Origin: Siphonodentalium dalli
Taxonomy: Eukaryota; Mollusca; Scaphopoda; Gadilida; Siphonodentaliidae
NCBI GenBank assembly: GCA_032622095.1
Contig: CP136068.1
Span: 53,778,025 to 53,842,024, forward strand
Reading direction: 5' to 3'
Length of the DNA: 64,000 bases
Below the pieces are notes generated by a model. That model was given only the letters and a program-made list of their open reading frames with translations. It ran no database searches and had not been told where the DNA came from. Made by a program: the position numbers and the translations under genes. Of the stretch, positions 60,287 to 64,000 are shown piece after piece. The first letter of the stretch is position 1; every line of letters begins with the position of its first letter.

Positions 60287-61950
60287 ATTAATAAATGTGA
60301 ATTTGCCCTCCCATAGTCTTTCGCCTTATAAGGAACGCTCTGTATAGCTCATGTGTGCCCCTTTAAATCGTCTGAGGTCAAAAATGACGAGTGACAAACA
60401 TGAAAATATCGTCACCACTGATAACAAGAAAACTAAGATGCATGCATCAGGTCACCCATGAACTATTTAGCATAGAATGATTCAGTTCGGTCGCAGTTTC
60501 ACAACGTTACAACTGACATACGATTACACAAGACGAACCTTGGATGTGGAACTATGTAAGAGTGAATATTAATGTTCTAAATCCCATGTTTCACCTTTAG
60601 TGGTAATGGGGTCGTACTTTATTAACACGCAAGTAGTGTAATTACGTACGGGTAATTAAAAGTAACAAGTCGTTTAGTTTCTATCGTATCGGCTGAAAGA
60701 GGTGAGCAGATTTCTGTTGATGAATGTTCTCGTTAGCTGCCAATATAATGTGCATATTTGTCCCGTTACGTTTATACACTGTAGCATTGGCGGGCCAGAG
60801 TGTGTTGACATGTGAATTGTTTTGTTCATTAATAACAGATCAGCAGGGATTTGTCGTGATAACCTATACGTGGAAATATGCTACCTAAACGGTTAAATTA
60901 ACGGTTGATCTATCACACCACCGTGTATAGTCGGTTTAAATAGGTATATTATATAGGGACGTTTGCTCAATTTTGGTGTGGACCGATGATCGAAAAAAAA
61001 ATCAGAGGTAAATGTCGGCGGGAGGGCCTTTTTTTTCAATAATTTTTAAAGAAATTGAGCAGTTGCAGCAGCAGCAGCAGCAAAAAAGGGTGTACAATTG
61101 GCAAATGATGAGGGGCGGTGTGACGTGTAACTGTGATTGAAATTAGATATGCAATTTGGAGATTATTGGATGAGGGATGTTATATTAATTATATTAAAGG
61201 GACGAGAGGGCTTAGTTGTCGAAAATATTCATATTTGTTCCAAACACCGTAAACAGAAAAATATTAAAACGCATACATTTTGGTTCAAATATACGATCAC
61301 TATCGCTTTTAAAAGCATCATGCTTACATAAAGACCTACTACATTTTACCTAAACAAGAGTCTGATTGTGTTATAGAAGGCAGCACAATGCTACTGGCTA
61401 ATCACACACAAATGGTATAAACGCTCTTTATTATTTCCAAATAAGGAATTGAGCAACAAGGAACGCTCTTTATGTTTACCATCATAATATAAAGAAACAC
61501 CAGGAAAGTAACCTTTTATGCTTTGTTTACATAACAATCGTCAAATTTACGACAATAACATACTGTTTATGAGATATTTCTCATTTGTATATTAACAAAG
61601 TCTGTCTATATTTGAATATTATTTTCGTTTGTAGCGGTTTTTGACAGGTGGAAATATGTTCACAGGATACCCACCAAGGCCTTCCGTGCCTTTAAGGTAT
61701 ACTGCAACTTTTTTTCTTTTCAATAGCAGAATACAGAATGCTATTAAGAAGTGACACAAAACACAGAACATTTTTTTTAATTATAAGTATTGAGCAGTAA
61801 GAAATATTTGAGTCGAGGAAACCAGTAACGAAAGGCGATATTAACATGATTTCTGTCAGAGAATAATTGTTTACGTTCCAATGAATATTAAAATGTACTG
61901 AAAACAAACTGCTAATGGGTGCCAGACTTTCATAAACACAAATTATGTAT
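60287..61950. other. No recognised gene; ~1.7 kb
   Basis: Short open frames only. A (GCA)n microsatellite of about six units lies at 61063-61082. Confidence 0.4.
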
Positions 61951-61954
61951 TAAT

Positions 61955-62235
61955 GGTGTAACGACATATTTCGTTCTTTAATGTCTCAAAAAATAGGGGG
62001 TGGGGGATGATTGAATCTCTAGTTTAACGACATTTTTCGGTCTTTGTAGTTTAATTACATTTTTCGGTCTTTATAATATCTCAAGATATAGGGGGTATTT
62101 GGATCTCTAGTTTAACGACATTTTTCGGTCTTTATAGTTTAACGACATTTTCGGTCTTTAATATCTCAAGATACAGGGGCCCTTAGGGGGTATTTGGATC
62201 TCTAGTTTAACGACATTTTTCGGTCTTTGATAGCA
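61955..62235. repeat. Minisatellite of TTTAACGACATTTTTCGGTC units
   Basis: About six copies of the unit are interleaved with ATATCTCAAGATA and GGGGGTATTTGGATCTCTAG, which form a second-order repeat of about 100 bp. Confidence 0.85.
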
Positions 62236-64000
62236 AAATGGAAGAAGTACATCTTTGGAAGATGTGGTGGCCCTAAAAAGGAAAGTTGTTTGGTGGTCTT
62301 GAAAAGCAGTTTTTCTGAACAGTCTTCATTGATTAAAGTGACGTGAAACACTCCGGCAGACACCGGGCAGAGTGATCAAATAGAAATTAAGAATAATCTT
62401 TCTCAAAGTAGTTATTTGTTACGAATATTAATCCAAATGGATGATACACAACGTCATTCTTATATATTAGTTAAATGCAATGACTCTCGATGGCGAAATC
62501 ATTTTTGTTTAATTATAGCCGATAGTTGCGCCCCGAATCGAGGTGTAAATATTTACAATTTGGAGTAGTTCAGACGATGTTCTCTATGAAGTCGTGTTGT
62601 AGATTTCTTTGGAAATGTTCAGTGATGTTAGTAGAATGATAGCATTCCCCAGGTTGGCAAAGTGCCCGAGCACTAACTTATCCATTTCTCGCACCCGAAA
62701 AAGTCCATAACAAGTCCATAATATGTCTTTAAGCATATATATAAATCTCCGAAAACAAAAATTCTAAAGCATTAAACGATTTGCTATATTTCCAGGGCAT
62801 ACATTTCATCTGATTTTGCTTTTTGCTGATATATACTTTTTCACGAGAATCCAGGGTAATTTGCGAGAATATTTACGAGAATCTAGATTTGGATTCTCGC
62901 CGAAATATAAGCCCAGATTTCACTCTGAAGTGTGCCTAAATGGCATAACCGTGGTTCCCATGTTCGCCAAAGTGGCATAAATTTATTTCAGGATAATACT
63001 AATAGGCATTCATTTATATCACTGATATCAGGACAATAAATAGCCATTCCCATTGCATGGAACAGAAAAGAGCGTTATTGTTTATCGGTGTTGTTTTTGG
63101 AAGTGGTGGTAGTTCAATTTTATACGTTTCGACCCCCAATAAGTATTTCCGAACAAATGAATTATTAACAAGCGTGACATGACATCATTGACGAAGATAA
63201 TTAACACCGATCTACGAGAAGTAGCCAAATACCTTAAGGTAATTGACAGTCTTTCGGCTGCTATTATCTGATTATTTCGGCCAATTTGGCCGGTTACTTC
63301 ATGTGTGTTTTTCATCTGACGTGTGTGTCGGAATAATGATGTGGAGGATTTATGTAAATGTTAGCCCAAACTACATTTCCAAGTAACGATGTTTTTGTTG
63401 TTTATTTTGAGGAATAATACCGCGTCAGATGAATTCAGCCCAAATATGTTAACAGTTGTCGTGTAAAACATTCGGCAGTAGGTTAGCTTTATTTAGTATT
63501 TGTGGATGTCCTTTAACATGGGGGAAATAGACTACTGCGCTTGAACGAGCATGTGAATTGTCGTTTTTAATGTATAGCAACTTTATAATCAATAACAGAG
63601 GCATTCTCTGTCAAATAAGGTCGCTCTATTTACGATACCAATTGGGGAACTTTGTAAATTAAATTACGCGTAAACGTATACCTGCTGCAAATAGAAAAGG
63701 TGTCGGAATCGGCGTACTCGCCCCAGGGCTAACTCGCCCCAATCGACGCGTGCCAACTCGGAATAAATGGCCAACTCGGAATAAAAGATGCATACGGGGT
63801 GTTATATGGCGTTTGGTCCGTTGTTTCTCAATGAATATTATTGACATTTGGTGTATATGTCCGGGCTGGGACATGGAATACAACAACGTTTGAATTGTTT
63901 TTAAATTTACAAATTTGTTGATTTTATTCATTTTTTTTTCGTTCTGAAACACACTATAAAGTGTATATAATATAATAACGAACACGAGACATACATAATT
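62236..64000. other. No recognised gene; ~1.8 kb
   Basis: AT-rich DNA. A minus-strand 108-codon frame (63659-63985) includes a small duplicated piece (CCAACTCGGAATAAA twice near 63755) and no motif. Confidence 0.4.

Overview
This is eukaryotic DNA, most likely from an AT-rich, repeat-laden invertebrate animal genome. The evidence is spliced genes with GT-AG introns, a tRNA-derived SINE, several non-LTR retrotransposon (LINE) remnants, Helitrons, MITEs and C2H2 zinc-finger relics. I cannot name the phylum. Nothing looks bacterial or viral.

The convincing host genes are two tandem, same-strand (minus) paralogues of the carotenoid oxygenase family (RPE65/BCO1/NinaB type), at 3396-5540 and 15047-17164. 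Each has two coding exons, an intact 523-codon frame, all four iron-binding histidines in their expected motifs, a hydrophobic N-terminal signal-like segment and about ten N-glycosylation sequons. Their coding parts are about 92% identical by my count. They sit 11.65 kb apart, so they come from a recent local duplication that also carried flanking tandem repeats. A weaker candidate exon with one membrane segment lies at 57844-58081 (minus).

Layout. 0-3.4 kb: an exact 182-bp direct repeat, a TIR element carrying a LINE tail, and a dispersed repeat. 3.4-6.1 kb: oxygenase copy 1 and an upstream tandem repeat. 6.1-15 kb: degenerate repeats, foldback elements and LINE fragments. 15-18.9 kb: oxygenase copy 2, minisatellite and tandem repeat. 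17.6-19.7 kb: two oppositely oriented C2H2 zinc-finger relics. 21-26.3 kb: TIR elements, a duplicated ~2 kb segment with a tandem array of palindromic MITEs, and other tandem repeats. 26.8-36.1 kb: a LINE RT fragment, a complete SINE with target-site duplications, hairpins, and a larger LINE RT relic. 36.9-51.3 kb: a head-to-tail array of non-autonomous Helitron-like units on the minus strand, with one plus-strand Helitron inserted in it and a second copy of the 23-25.5 kb segment embedded. 51.7-55.6 kb: three kinds of degenerate tandem repeat. 55.9-64 kb: MITEs, a nested TTAA-type element inside a foldback element, a repeated short palindrome, and otherwise unannotated DNA.

The genes do not form an operon. 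The paralogues probably share ancestral regulation and may act in the secretory pathway on retinoids or carotenoids; that role is inferred from family and sequence features. The most unusual structural observation is the Helitron array with repeated 3'-end/5'-end junctions, together with the paired segmental duplication whose two copies differ by one MITE-array unit and one cleanly bounded TA-flanked insertion.
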